Shown here: positions 20,863-29,794 of the stretch, piece after piece
Layout of the letters: each line of letters starts with the position of its first letter
Position numbering within the stretch: the stretch's first letter is position 1
Assembly: GCF_002165135.1 (NCBI RefSeq)
Contig: NZ_NFZQ01000001.1
Coordinates: 62,001 to 126,000, forward strand
Source of the DNA: Pseudomonas sp. SID14000
GTDB taxonomy: Bacteria > Pseudomonadota > Gammaproteobacteria > Pseudomonadales > Pseudomonadaceae
Length of the DNA stretch: 64,000 bases
Direction of reading: 5' to 3'
Position numbers and translations under genes: made by a program
Notes under the pieces: model-generated
What the model was told of the DNA's origin: nothing
Seen by the model: the letters and a program-made list of their open reading frames with translations, nothing else
The model's database searches: none

Positions 20863-21010
20863 ATGCATCAGCCACCTTACGAACCTGCTGGACGCCCATC
20901 ATCAGGGGCAGAATGCGAGGAACATTCAAGATTCCGAAAAGCGGCACGCTGACATGCGGGCTCATAAAACGACCGTTTTCGAGGATCAGGTGTTGCAGCA
21001 GATCCAGCAT
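20846..21010 (-). CDS. Possible small protein of 54 residues
   Basis: An open frame from ATG (21008-21010) encodes MLDLLQHLILENGRFMSPHV and ends ADAFSYHL-TAG. Its codons look coding-like (CTG-, CGT-, GGC-rich). The frame is continuous and in phase with the nuclease gene upstream: after that gene's TAG (21065-21067), 72 codons remain open to this stop. It could be a small gene, a remnant, or the former C-terminus of the nuclease. Ribosome binding is weak. It overlaps the PolA-like gene tail to tail by 17 bases. Function unknown. Confidence 0.3.
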   Translation of the reverse strand: MLDLLQHLILENGRFMSPHVSVPLFGILNVPRILPLMMGVQQVRKVADAFSYHL

Positions 21011-21064
21011 GGTGGTGTATCCAGTGAGACAAAGGTTAAGAAAAATGCCTGGCAGGGCCCCGCG

Positions 21065-22141
21065 CTACTGGGCGAAGCGCTCCTTGAGCCGCTCCACCGT
21101 CCAGCGCCATTTCGGCGTGGTCGGCCGGCAGATGGTGTTCTGGTTGCCGAACAGGCCGACCTCCCGCACGGCCTCATTGAGCCGCAGGCTGTACAGCCAC
21201 TCGACGGGCACGAAGTATTCGCAGCGCTGCGGGTCATCGACATAGGCGCGGTGGTAGTCGGCTTGCAGCAGCTCCAGCGCCGGGCGCTCGACGCCGCCCT
21301 CGCTGAGGCAGAAGTCCTTGGCCGCCGTGGCGTGGCCGGTTACGCGGGCGACGCCGACATAGCCCGCGCCGGGCACGTTGACCCAGAGGCGGTCGCCGGG
21401 GCCGACCAGTTTCAGGCTGTTGCTGTACCAACTGCCGCCGCCGCCGCAGACAAAACCGTAACGCCGAGCCTCGGCCCAGTCGCGCGTGCTGCTATGGCCG
21501 AACGAGGCGTAGAACTCGCCATTCCAGGGTTCGGCCGGCATGCCGGGCTTGCTGACGCTGCTGGCCTGCGGCGCTTCGCTGGGGTCGAGCAGCCAGGCAC
21601 GGCTGATCAGTTGCTGCTCACCCAGTCGGAACACCTGAAAACACAGCACGTTGATAGCGATATCGCGCTCGCTCAGGTAGCCGACGATGCGCTCGCTGCT
21701 GGCATCCAGCTCCGCGGCAACGATGACAATCTGATGGCTCTGGTTCAGCGCCTCAGCCTCCAACGGCGCGCCGAAGCGCGCCTGAAAGTCCGCCGCCAGG
21801 TCGGCGCCGGGTTTGAAACGCTGGTAAATGGCTTCGATCTCGTTGGCCTGCAAACGCTCCACCCACACCGCATAGTCCAGCACCTGCGCCACCACCTCAC
21901 GCGGGGTGCGCTCGCGCTTGAGCTCGATCAGCACCAGCGAAGCATCTGGCGCCAGCGCCAGCAGGTCGATACGCCCGCCCTGGCCGGTGCTTTCCTGGCG
22001 GCCAATCAGCAGCCAGTCCTCGGAGAGCAGCGCCGGGGCGCTGACGATCATGTCTTCGAGGAACTGCTCGCTGGCCAGCACGGCATTTTTCAGCGGCGCG
22101 GGCTGTGCGCCGACGGTCCAGATCTGAGTGCGAATGGGCAT
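21065..22141 (-). CDS. PD-(D/E)xK nuclease-fold protein (NucS/DUF91-like) of the hsd operon
   Basis: A 358-residue protein. The N-terminal part carries a nuclease core: QGGRIDLLALAPDASLVLIE then LKRERTP gives Asp59, Glu73 and Lys75, a D-x13-ExK pattern, followed by REVVAQVLDYAVWV, typical of NucS/RmuC-like folds. The C-terminal half (YGFVCGGGGSWYSNSLKLVG, DRLWVNVPGAGYVGVARVTG) looks like a PUA/EVE-type beta barrel that might read a modified base or RNA. It is the last gene of the operon, 17 bases after hsdS, so it probably acts as a restriction or defence accessory. Exact role unknown. Confidence 0.7.
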   Translation of the reverse strand: MPIRTQIWTVGAQPAPLKNAVLASEQFLEDMIVSAPALLSEDWLLIGRQESTGQGGRIDLLALAPDASLVLIELKRERTPREVVAQVLDYAVWVERLQANEIEAIYQRFKPGADLAADFQARFGAPLEAEALNQSHQIVIVAAELDASSERIVGYLSERDIAINVLCFQVFRLGEQQLISRAWLLDPSEAPQASSVSKPGMPAEPWNGEFYASFGHSSTRDWAEARRYGFVCGGGGSWYSNSLKLVGPGDRLWVNVPGAGYVGVARVTGHATAAKDFCLSEGGVERPALELLQADYHRAYVDDPQRCEYFVPVEWLYSLRLNEAVREVGLFGNQNTICRPTTPKWRWTVERLKERFAQ

Positions 22142-22158
22142 CCGTGCGCTCCTGTTGC

Positions 22159-23847
22159 TTATGCCACGGCCTGCTCAACCAGCGCACTGGCCAGATGCTC
22201 GTGCACCTGGCGGGCCTGATTAAGGCGAGCTTTGAGTTGGTCGCAGAGGGCCATCAGTTGATCGAGTTTGGAGACTATGCGGTGTTGTTCGGCGAGTGGC
22301 GGTAGAGGAAAACTTATCGCTTCAATCTTGGCCGGAGACGTATGCTTTACCTTCATGCCAGTCGAGCTTTCAGCAACGCCTGACCTGAGGAAGGTGCTGT
22401 TGAAGTAAAGAGAAACAAAACTAGGGCAAAGAATTTCAAAGTCAAAAATAAGCTTACCTAACCGCTGATTGTGCAAATAAATATTGCCATCACTAGGAAT
22501 GGCAGCAACACTCCCCAGAAGCCCCGATGCCTGTTCTGTCATAGCTACAATAAGGTCGCCCGGTTCAAGGATGAAATCCTGAGCAACCGGTCCGTCAAAA
22601 TACTTTGTGCGATCGCCTCGATTCTTGAATCCGCCGAACTCGAAAAAATTACCGGGTGTAGTCAAAATATAGGGAGCTTTTGACTCAGCGAAATATTCAC
22701 TAGAAAAAGCATAGCCGTGCTTTACAGAAATCAGATCGCCTACGCGACACCATGCCCAAGACTTTGGCGTCGCAAATAGGCTTTCCCCTTCTGCACTTGC
22801 TGGAAATGACTTCTTATTTTTAGTTACTCCTCCAGCATTAGTCTCGTTTGAACGCTTCACCAGCAGCTCACTAGCCGGTTCATCGCTAGGATCTTGCGGC
22901 ACCAATTTTCCCATCACCGCCAGTTGCAGCAAGGTTTGCTTGAGGGCGTCGATGCTGGATTCGGTGGTGAGCAGGGCGTGGAAGTGCTCGGCCAGGCGCT
23001 GCCAGCTTTGCGCAAAGTCCTCGGCATCGCAGGCCTGAGTCAGGCTGCCCAGCAGCGCGTGCACAAGTTGGGCATGGGCGCTGTCGGAATCGGTCTGCCG
23101 GGCTTCCAGCCGGTCGCACAGGGCCATCAGCTCATCGACTTTGGCGACGATGCGGTGTTGTTCGGCGAGTGGCGGAAGAGGTACTGGAATAGATGCAAGC
23201 GACTTGCTTGACATATTTGAGATGCCAACACCTTTTCGATACTCCGCAATTTCACCAGAGTAATTCAGTCGCTCAAAACACCTTTGGGCATAGTGCGGAT
23301 TGATCCCACAAAAAAACCGAGCGCGATGCACATGGTTTTGGAAACATATTTCTCGCTCTTGATCCCAAACAGCCGCTCTACCTGCCTCACCGCCTTCACA
23401 AATCAGCAGGTCACTCATAATGGCCGTACATCGAGCGAGATCTTTCTCTTCGATGAGCATCTGCCGAACGCCAGACAGCTCAAATCTTCCCCAATAAAGA
23501 TTTGAAGTTGTGATGTAGTCTCTCGGAACGCCTGAGTTTCTACCCTTGTCGAGAGTCTTTCCTGAGTTGTGTTGTGCGATGTCGCCAAAGCTGGCCCAGC
23601 GCCAAGACTCAGGCAACTCAAAAGCTCCCGCGCAAACCGAGATTGCACTCGGTTTTTTAACCTTCGTTGAAAGCTTCTCTTTCTCTACGGCAATCCGTTT
23701 AAGCAACTCACTGGCCGGCTCATCATTCGCATCTTGCGGCACCAGCTTGCCGCGCACCGCCAGCTCCAGAATCAGCTCACGCAGCTTTTTGATGCCATTG
23801 GGCGCCCCTGCCAGCAGCGGCAGGTTGTAGGTCAGCACTGCACTCAT
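22159..23847 (-). CDS. hsdS: Type I restriction-modification specificity subunit HsdS
   Basis: DNA-recognition subunit that directs both methylation and restriction. The 562 residues contain two target recognition domains (LPESWRWASFGDIAQHNSGK and TPKSWAWCRVGDLISVKHGY). Each is followed by the near-identical conserved region PLPPLAEQHRIVAKVDELMA / PLPPLAEQHRIVSKLDQLMA. The start overlaps the hsdM stop by four bases (ATGA). The recognition domains are visibly richer in A/T than the conserved segments, a sign of domain replacement. The recognised sequence cannot be told from the protein alone. Confidence 0.95.
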   Translation of the reverse strand: MSAVLTYNLPLLAGAPNGIKKLRELILELAVRGKLVPQDANDEPASELLKRIAVEKEKLSTKVKKPSAISVCAGAFELPESWRWASFGDIAQHNSGKTLDKGRNSGVPRDYITTSNLYWGRFELSGVRQMLIEEKDLARCTAIMSDLLICEGGEAGRAAVWDQEREICFQNHVHRARFFCGINPHYAQRCFERLNYSGEIAEYRKGVGISNMSSKSLASIPVPLPPLAEQHRIVAKVDELMALCDRLEARQTDSDSAHAQLVHALLGSLTQACDAEDFAQSWQRLAEHFHALLTTESSIDALKQTLLQLAVMGKLVPQDPSDEPASELLVKRSNETNAGGVTKNKKSFPASAEGESLFATPKSWAWCRVGDLISVKHGYAFSSEYFAESKAPYILTTPGNFFEFGGFKNRGDRTKYFDGPVAQDFILEPGDLIVAMTEQASGLLGSVAAIPSDGNIYLHNQRLGKLIFDFEILCPSFVSLYFNSTFLRSGVAESSTGMKVKHTSPAKIEAISFPLPPLAEQHRIVSKLDQLMALCDQLKARLNQARQVHEHLASALVEQAVA

Positions 23848-25328
23848 GCGTCACGCTCCGCCACTTGCGCGGCAAAGGCCTCGGCCAGCACGGCCTTGAG
23901 CTGGTCGCGCAGTTCGCCAATCTCGCCTTGCAACGCGGCGTAGTCACGCAGCAGTTCGTCCGGGTCGTGGCTGATCTGCTCGCCCACATGCGGGTTCTTA
24001 CAATCGAGGTTCCAATTGCGGTTTTGCAGCTCGTCGAAGCTGACCTTCCAGGCGAACTCGTTCTCCTGCCGCGCGGCAAAGCCATCGGCCTCGCTGCCCC
24101 ACCAGGCCTCCTCGACGGCGAATTCCTCGACGCGCATGGGCTTGGTCTTAGAGTAGCTTTTGTAACCGGCCGGGTACTGGTGCTCGTAGAACCATACATC
24201 CTTGGTGGGCGTGCCCTTGGTGAAGAACAGCAGGTTAGTCTTGATGCCGGTGTAGGGGTTGAACACACCGTTGGGTAGGCGAACGATGGTGTGCAGGTTG
24301 CACTCGGTTAGCAGCTTTTCCTTGATGCGACTCTTGATGCCTTCACCAAAGAGGAAGCCGTCGGGCAGCACCACGGCGGCGCGGCCGCCGTCCTTGAGCA
24401 GGTGCATGATCAGCACCAGGAACAGGTCGGCGGTTTCGCGGGTGCGGAAGGCGCTGGGGAAGTTGGTTTCGATGCCATCTTCTTCCATGCCACCGAACGG
24501 CGGGTTGGCGACTATGCAATCGACCCGCTCAGCTGGCCCCCAGCTGATAAGCGGGCGCCCCAGGGTGTTGTCGTGCTTGATCTGGTTGGGCACTTCGATG
24601 CCGTGCAGGATCATGTTGGTGGTGGCCAGCAGGTGCGGCAGCGGCTTTTTCTCCACGCCGAAGATGCTCGCCTGCAGGGCGCGCTCGTCCTCGGCGGTTT
24701 GCACATAGCGCTTGCGCTTGTGCTCGATGCTGCAGGTGAGGAAGCCGCCAGTGCCGCAGGCCGGGTCCATGACCTTTTCGTCCAGCTTGGGGTCGACCAT
24801 GCGCACCATGAATTCGGTGACCGGGCGCGGGGTGTAGAACTCACCGGCATTGCCGGCGTTCTGCAGGTCGCGCAGCAGTTGCTCGTACATGTCGCCAAAG
24901 GCGTGGCGCTCCTGCGCCTTGTTAAAGTCCACCCCTTCCTGAATCTTGTTGATCACCTGGCGGATCAACTGGCCGGACTTCATGTAGTTGTAGGCATCCT
25001 CGAACACGCCACGCACCACATAGGTGGCCGGCGTGGTGCTGTATTCGTGGAGGTTCTGCAACTGCGGGAACAGGTTGTTGTCGATGAAGTCCTTCAGAGC
25101 ATCACCGGTGATGCCCTCCGGGTTGGCCGCCCAAGTGCGCCAGCGGCAGCTCTCCGGAATCGGCGAACGGTAGTTGTCATCGAGCAGCTCCCACTCCTGC
25201 TCGCGGTCGTCGAAGATTTTCAGGAACAAGATCCACACAAGCTGGCCAATACGCTGCGCATCGCCGTCGACGCCGACGTCCTTGCGCATGATGTCCTGGA
25301 TGGATTTGATGGTGCTGCTGATGGACAT
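23844..25328 (-). CDS. hsdM: Type I restriction-modification methyltransferase HsdM
   Basis: N6-adenine DNA methyltransferase subunit of 494 residues. The N-terminal helical HsdM domain (KDVGVDGDAQRIGQLVWILF, LIRQVINKIQEGVDF) precedes the catalytic domain. S-adenosylmethionine motif I is DPACGTGGF (188-196). The catalytic motif IV is NPPF (275-278). AGEFYTPRPVTEFMV just before motif I is typical of HsdM. It lies two bases after the HNH-fold gene and overlaps hsdS. Confidence 0.97.
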   Translation of the reverse strand: MSISSTIKSIQDIMRKDVGVDGDAQRIGQLVWILFLKIFDDREQEWELLDDNYRSPIPESCRWRTWAANPEGITGDALKDFIDNNLFPQLQNLHEYSTTPATYVVRGVFEDAYNYMKSGQLIRQVINKIQEGVDFNKAQERHAFGDMYEQLLRDLQNAGNAGEFYTPRPVTEFMVRMVDPKLDEKVMDPACGTGGFLTCSIEHKRKRYVQTAEDERALQASIFGVEKKPLPHLLATTNMILHGIEVPNQIKHDNTLGRPLISWGPAERVDCIVANPPFGGMEEDGIETNFPSAFRTRETADLFLVLIMHLLKDGGRAAVVLPDGFLFGEGIKSRIKEKLLTECNLHTIVRLPNGVFNPYTGIKTNLLFFTKGTPTKDVWFYEHQYPAGYKSYSKTKPMRVEEFAVEEAWWGSEADGFAARQENEFAWKVSFDELQNRNWNLDCKNPHVGEQISHDPDELLRDYAALQGEIGELRDQLKAVLAEAFAAQVAERDA

Positions 25329-25330
25329 GC

Positions 25331-26164
25331 TTACTTCCTGAAAAGGTGCTCACGGTGCCAGGCCAAATAGCCGCGATGCTGCGGCTCGATCTGGCGCAGG
25401 CGCAGAGAGGGGGTAATGTTGAGCGCACGAGTGCTGTCGGGGTCGAGATCCTCACCGAGGAGAATCTGCCCGTGATCGTCAAAACTGATCAGGCCAAGGT
25501 CGAAGGCCAGATCGAGATTGGGGGTGAGCAACAAGCCGTTGAACGGATCAAGCCGCTCGGCCGGGCTGGCAGCACGCCAGGGTTTGATATACGAAGCCCG
25601 CAACAGTTCCGGTACGCAGCAGTTGGTAACCGCACAACCGCCCCAGTAGGCCAGCAGGTCGTCGCGGTAACCGCTCTGGCCGATGCGCGCCTTGATCAGG
25701 GCGTCGCGTTCGGTGTCGGTGAGGTTGGGTTCGTTTAGAAGTTCCTCTGTTGAGACCGAAGATTTAGCAGCCCCGGACTGGAGGGCAGAAACAGAGGAAT
25801 TATAACCGAGTAGATCAAGCAGTTGATGAAGATCGGCCTCTGTAGCGATATCCAATGCACTTGCCAATTTACTGTCAGAGCCAGCTATAGCGGGATAACC
25901 CGTCATGTTGGTGTTTCGATACTGGGTATTTGGCAACGAAGGGGAAAGAACCTTGATGGCGTCCCACTCACCTGCGGTGGCATGTTCTGGATGAATGAGG
26001 AACGGCTGCTTGGCAACAGGAGCACCCGTTTTGCTCATCTTGACGAATACACGACCGTTAAAATCAGCATGCTCATACCCGTTAGCATGTTGATTTTTGA
26101 CGGTCAGAACAAAGCCCTTGCGGATGAGCGCAGCTGCGATTTCAAATGAATTAAGTTTGGGCAT
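25331..26164 (-). CDS. HNH-fold protein embedded in the hsd operon, catalytic His replaced
   Basis: A 277-residue protein with an HNH_2-type domain at about 165-231: GYRDDLLAYWGGCAVTNCCV, LLRASYIKPWRAASPAERLD, FNGLLLTPNLDLAFDLGLIS. In homologues I know, the third segment begins ASHIKPW; here Tyr192 (TAT) replaces that His, one base away from CAT. The N-terminal 130 residues are unrecognised. It sits between hsdR (3 bases away) and hsdM (2 bases away), so it is co-translated with the restriction system. It may be a binding-only or inactive nuclease, or an accessory restriction factor. Confidence 0.75.
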   Translation of the reverse strand: MPKLNSFEIAAALIRKGFVLTVKNQHANGYEHADFNGRVFVKMSKTGAPVAKQPFLIHPEHATAGEWDAIKVLSPSLPNTQYRNTNMTGYPAIAGSDSKLASALDIATEADLHQLLDLLGYNSSVSALQSGAAKSSVSTEELLNEPNLTDTERDALIKARIGQSGYRDDLLAYWGGCAVTNCCVPELLRASYIKPWRAASPAERLDPFNGLLLTPNLDLAFDLGLISFDDHGQILLGEDLDPDSTRALNITPSLRLRQIEPQHRGYLAWHREHLFRK

Positions 26165-26167
26165 CGG

Positions 26168-28540
26168 TTATCCGTAGAGCTGTCGCTCAAGCTCCTGAAT
26201 GGCCTGCTGATAGCCCGGTTTGCCGCCAAAGGCCTTGACCAGCTCAATCGGCGCACCGATCTGGCTGAATGGCGCCAGCTGAAGAATCTTGATGTCTTCG
26301 ATGTGCTCGACGCCGGTGTCGGCGTACTTGTCGAGCAGGGCTTCCAGTACCTGGCGGGCAGCGCCGGAGTATTTGGCGAAGTAGTTGCGCTTTTTCACCT
26401 GCTCTGCGCGCTCCTTGCGGGTGAGCGGCAGCTGGTCGAAGGCGATATGGCAGATCAGGTCGAACGGATCGAGCGGCTGGCCGCGCTTGGCTGAGACTTC
26501 GTCGTCCAGAGCTTCCCACATCACACCTTGAGCGGCTAGCTCATCGATGATGACCTTTTTCTGTTCGGCATCGCTCCAGCGGCGCAGGAAGTCATCCAGC
26601 GAGGAAAACTGTTTCTTAACGCAGGTGCGGGTGTAGTCGCGTAGCGACTCGGTGATCAGCTTGCCGTCCGGGCCGTAGTACTGCACGCGCTCGGCAATGA
26701 CGTGCACGGCGACGTTGTTGATCACGTATTTGACGCGTTTCTTGTCGCCATCGTCGTCAGCGCCGACGGTGGTTTCGTCACCTTCGGTTGCCCCAGCGCC
26801 ACCGTCGATCACCTCACCCTCTTCGCCCTCGGTTTCCTCCGGCGGCACCGGTGAGCAATCGCCCTCGGGGTTGTAGATCACCACCGGCTCACCGTCGAAG
26901 GCAGGGTCGGCAAACAGTTCGGTGGCTTTCTTGAAGTCCATGATGGTGAACCAGTACTTGCCGTAATCCTCGTTGATACGGGTGCCACGACCAATGATCT
27001 GCTTGAACTCGGTCATGGATTTGATGTGCTGGTCGAGCACCACCAGTTTGCAGGTCTGGGCATCAACGCCGGTGGTCATGAGTTTGCTGGTGGTGGCGAT
27101 TACCGGGTAGCGCGACTCGGGGTTGATGAAGTTGTCCAGCTCGGCCTTGCCTTCCTTGTCGTCGCCGGTAATGCGCATCACGTATTTGCGGTTTTCCTCA
27201 ACGCGCTTGGGGTTGAGGTTTACCAGGGCCTGACGCATGCGCTCGGCGTGGTCAATGTCGTCGCAAAAGATGATGGTTTTCTGGAAGGGGTCGGTGGCGG
27301 TCAGGTATTCGGTGACCTTGCGGGCGACCAACTGGGTGCGAGCTTCGATCACCAGGTCGCGGTCCATGTCCTTGAGGTCATAGACGCGGTCTTCGATCAG
27401 CTCACCGTTCTTGTCGCGCGTGCCCTTGGGCGGGCGCCAGCCTTGCAGGTCTCTGTCGAAGTCGATGCGCACCACTTTGTAAGGGGCGAGGAAGCCATCC
27501 TCAATGCCTTGCTTGAGGGTGTAGCTGTACACCGGCTCACCGAAGTAGGTGATGCTGGAAACCTCTTTGGTCTCCTTCGGCGTAGCGGTCAGGCCGATGT
27601 GGGTGGCACCGGAGAAGTAGTCGAGAATCTCGCGCCAGGCCGAGTCTTCGGAGGCGCTGCCTCGGTGGCATTCGTCGATCACCACGAGGTCGAAGAAGTC
27701 GGGGGAAAACTGCTTGTAGACATTCTTCTCTTCTTCGTTGCCGGTCACGGCCTGATACAGCGACAGGTAGATTTCGTAGGACTTTTCGATCTGCCGTTTG
27801 GCAATCTTGGTCATCGCCTGGCCGAAGGGCTTGAAGTCGTTGTTCTTGGTCTGGTCGACGAGGATGTTGCGGTCGGCGAGGAAGAGGATGCGTTTCTTCT
27901 GCCCGGACTTCCACAAGCGCCAGATGATCTGGAACGCCGTGTAGGTCTTGCCGGTGCCGGTGGCCATGACCAGCAGGATGCGATCCTGCCCGCGCGCCAC
28001 GGCCTCGACGGTGCGGTTGATGGCGTTCATCTGGTAGTAGCGTGGCATGCGCCCGGAGCCGTCGTCGTAATACGGGGCTTCGGCTTTCTGCTGGCTTTCG
28101 CCACTCAGGCCCTTCCACTGGCAGTAGCGCTGCCAGAGCTCATCGGGGGTGGGGAACTGCTCCAGGCTAAGCTCGGTTTCCTTTTGCGCTCCGGTGCCAC
28201 TGCGATCATGGAAGAGGAAGCCGTCGCCGTTGCTGGAGAATACGAACGGCACATCCAGCGCCTCGGCATAACCGAGCGCCTGCTGCATACCGGCGCCGAG
28301 AGCGTGCTTGTTGTCCTTGGCCTCGATAACCGCCAGCGGCAGGTTGGCCTGGTGATACAGGATGTAGTCTGCGCGGCGCGATTCGCCCCGGCTGTGCAGC
28401 TTGCCACGGACGATGATGCGGCCCTTGGTAAAGCTGACTTCCTCACGGACCTGCTTGTGCAAATCCCAGCCCGCTGCGGTGATGGCCGGCGTGATGTATT
28501 TGCTGCAGATGTCGCGCTCAGTCAGTGAATTCTTGTCCAT
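26168..28540 (-). CDS. hsdR: Type I restriction endonuclease/translocase HsdR
   Basis: Motor and nuclease subunit of 790 residues, EcoEI-like. The N-terminal PD-(D/E)xK nuclease has [20 protein letters not shown] then KDN (Asp58, Glu73, Lys75). The SF2 motor has Walker A MATGTGKT (192-199), DECH (289-292) and [16 protein letters not shown]. The motor C-terminal domain has [20 protein letters not shown] and [14 protein letters not shown] (motif VI). An acidic low-complexity linker ([20 protein letters not shown]) separates the motor from the C-terminal subunit-assembly region. It is the first gene of the operon hsdR-HNH-hsdM-hsdS-nuclease. Confidence 0.96.
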   Translation of the reverse strand: MDKNSLTERDICSKYITPAITAAGWDLHKQVREEVSFTKGRIIVRGKLHSRGESRRADYILYHQANLPLAVIEAKDNKHALGAGMQQALGYAEALDVPFVFSSNGDGFLFHDRSGTGAQKETELSLEQFPTPDELWQRYCQWKGLSGESQQKAEAPYYDDGSGRMPRYYQMNAINRTVEAVARGQDRILLVMATGTGKTYTAFQIIWRLWKSGQKKRILFLADRNILVDQTKNNDFKPFGQAMTKIAKRQIEKSYEIYLSLYQAVTGNEEEKNVYKQFSPDFFDLVVIDECHRGSASEDSAWREILDYFSGATHIGLTATPKETKEVSSITYFGEPVYSYTLKQGIEDGFLAPYKVVRIDFDRDLQGWRPPKGTRDKNGELIEDRVYDLKDMDRDLVIEARTQLVARKVTEYLTATDPFQKTIIFCDDIDHAERMRQALVNLNPKRVEENRKYVMRITGDDKEGKAELDNFINPESRYPVIATTSKLMTTGVDAQTCKLVVLDQHIKSMTEFKQIIGRGTRINEDYGKYWFTIMDFKKATELFADPAFDGEPVVIYNPEGDCSPVPPEETEGEEGEVIDGGAGATEGDETTVGADDDGDKKRVKYVINNVAVHVIAERVQYYGPDGKLITESLRDYTRTCVKKQFSSLDDFLRRWSDAEQKKVIIDELAAQGVMWEALDDEVSAKRGQPLDPFDLICHIAFDQLPLTRKERAEQVKKRNYFAKYSGAARQVLEALLDKYADTGVEHIEDIKILQLAPFSQIGAPIELVKAFGGKPGYQQAIQELERQLYG

Positions 28541-29152
28541 GTATCCGTCCCGTTGAACTGCCTTGAGCTCGCATATCTGGTTAGCGAGGAGATTATTGGG
28601 ACGGCGTAAAAGTCCACGCTAGAACCCTAGATTACGTCCCTGATGGCTCTTTGACCTAACTGTGTGCGAACGACGTCACAATATCTATCCAGCCAGCATG
28701 GGTAAAGCTCGCGTCCCATCAAAACGCGTTTTTTGCACAGAGGTAACACCAGTATTCCACTCCAGCTACTCGCGCGGCGTTGTGACGCCAGCGCATGGCG
28801 AAATGCACATCCCCATGCGATTGGATCACGCGGCTGGATCATCCCAATCCCCCGTCTGTCCTGAAGCTGCCGGAGGCTGCCCACGGTGAGAAAGTAAAGG
28901 CAGTTGCGCTCACAGAACAGTGGATGCGAGTAATCCAATAGCCCATCGATGCCGCCGTCCCGAATCATGCGATGCTGAGTCCGAGGTCGATCTGAGCAAA
29001 TTGCGATCCTGAAGTCTAAACGCGAGCTCTCGTGCGCCCCTCAATGCTCCGGAATCCCGAATTCAAATTCCGTGACGCGGTATTCCAAAAGGTATTCCAT
29101 AGAAAAAACAAACCGAATTTTTATTTTGTTTTTAAATAAGATAAAAATTCAT
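28541..29152. other. Right end of the island without a recognised gene
   Basis: 612 bases between the hsdR start and the right attachment site. A minus-strand frame of 113 codons (28627-28968) has no recognisable domain and is not called. The promoter of the hsd operon should lie in the first 100 bases. Next to the attachment site GGTATTCCA occurs twice, 12 bases apart (29079-29087 and 29091-29099), and could be integrase arm-type sites. The last 60 bases are very AT-rich. Confidence 0.5.
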
Positions 29153-29174
29153 TTCAGATTCCCCCGGCCCACCA
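29153..29174 (+). other. Right attachment site (attR), imperfect copy of the ssrA end
   Basis: TTCAGATTCCCCCGGCCCAC then CA repeats the last 23 bases of ssrA with two substitutions and one deletion. The chromosomal terminator stem expected after ssrA follows 13 bases later. Confidence 0.85.
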
Positions 29175-29187
29175 AATTCCAAAGAAG

Positions 29188-29211
29188 AAGACGCCCTCGG
29201 GCGTCTTTTTT
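29188..29211 (+). terminator. Probable native ssrA terminator, displaced by the island
   Basis: Stem AAGACGCC / GGCGTCTT with loop CTCG and a run of six T. It is a strong plus-strand terminator with no gene immediately upstream. Its position just outside attR is where the ssrA terminator would fall if the island were excised. Confidence 0.8.
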
Positions 29212-29794
29212 GTGCCTGGGTTTTGAGATTTGCGAGCCCCAAGAATCAGATTTCACCCCTTCCGTGCACGCCGTCGAATCAGCGCTGGCGCAATCACATG
29301 AGCCAGCGGCCCCGCAACCACTGTACTGATTCACTTCATGCCAAGTGCTGTATCTGTGGGAGCGGGTCTACCCGCGAAGAATCCAACGCGGCGCATGGCA
29401 CCGGCTGCGCCGGTGTTCGCGGGTAAACCCGCTCCCACAGGCTGACCAATCAACGAGCTATTTGCTGTGTCATAAAAGCCCGGCTTGCCGGAGACAAGGC
29501 CAGCACAAGCACCTGCAACACGCGCAAACCTCTGCACCCTGGGCAAACGGCATGATGCGCTGAATACACCATTACCTTTCCGTGCTGGGCCCACCCCAGA
29601 AACGGACTTCGCCCAACAGATACGGGGGTCAAAGGACGAATGGTCGAAATGTGTCAGGCACGGGGAATTGCAGGGAGTTTTTTGCCACTACAGGAGTTTC
29701 AGCCAGGCGCGTTCGTCGTGGTGAAGTGAACTTCACTTTTTCGGCGTGTCAGATTAGGTCCTTGTCAAGCGAACTTCAGTAGAGGTACAGCCTT
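29212..29794. other. Gene-poor spacer after the island
   Basis: 583 bases with one REPIN (29354-29440) and no credible gene. Its last 100 bases should hold the promoter of the DUF2790 gene: GTGAAGTGAACTTCACTT is a small inverted repeat near 29720, and AGAGG precedes the start. Confidence 0.5.
29354..29440. repeat. REPIN: two inverted REP elements
   Basis: CTGTGGGAGCGGGTCTACCC at 29354 onward and its inverted mate ending GGTAAACCCGCTCCCACAG at 29440. The interior holds a smaller hairpin CCGGCTGCGCCGG. Confidence 0.87.

Larger units (their letters stand above)
15438..29174. mobile_element. ssrA-integrated genomic island (about 13.7 kb)
   Basis: The island runs from the intact ssrA 3' end to an imperfect duplicate of it at 29153-29174. 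Contents in order: replacement terminator, tyrosine integrase, reverse transcriptase plus PolA-like operon, then on the minus strand a type I restriction-modification operon with an HNH-fold protein and a nuclease. Base composition is mosaic: the RT/PolA genes are AT-rich, hsdM and hsdR are near chromosomal GC. No REP element occurs inside. The presumed native ssrA terminator is found just outside the right end (29188-29211). No conjugation or phage structural genes are present. Confidence 0.88.

Noticed and set aside
20804..22219. 471-codon plus-strand frame opposite the hsd-linked nuclease
   Set aside because: It overlaps the confident nuclease gene antisense along its whole length and has shadow-like composition.
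27026..28528. 500-codon plus-strand frame opposite hsdR
   Set aside because: Antisense to a clear HsdR with intact helicase motifs; no homology-like features.
28627..28968. 113-codon minus-strand frame at the right end of the island
   Set aside because: No ribosome binding site, no recognisable domain and atypical composition; kept only as a note on the spacer.
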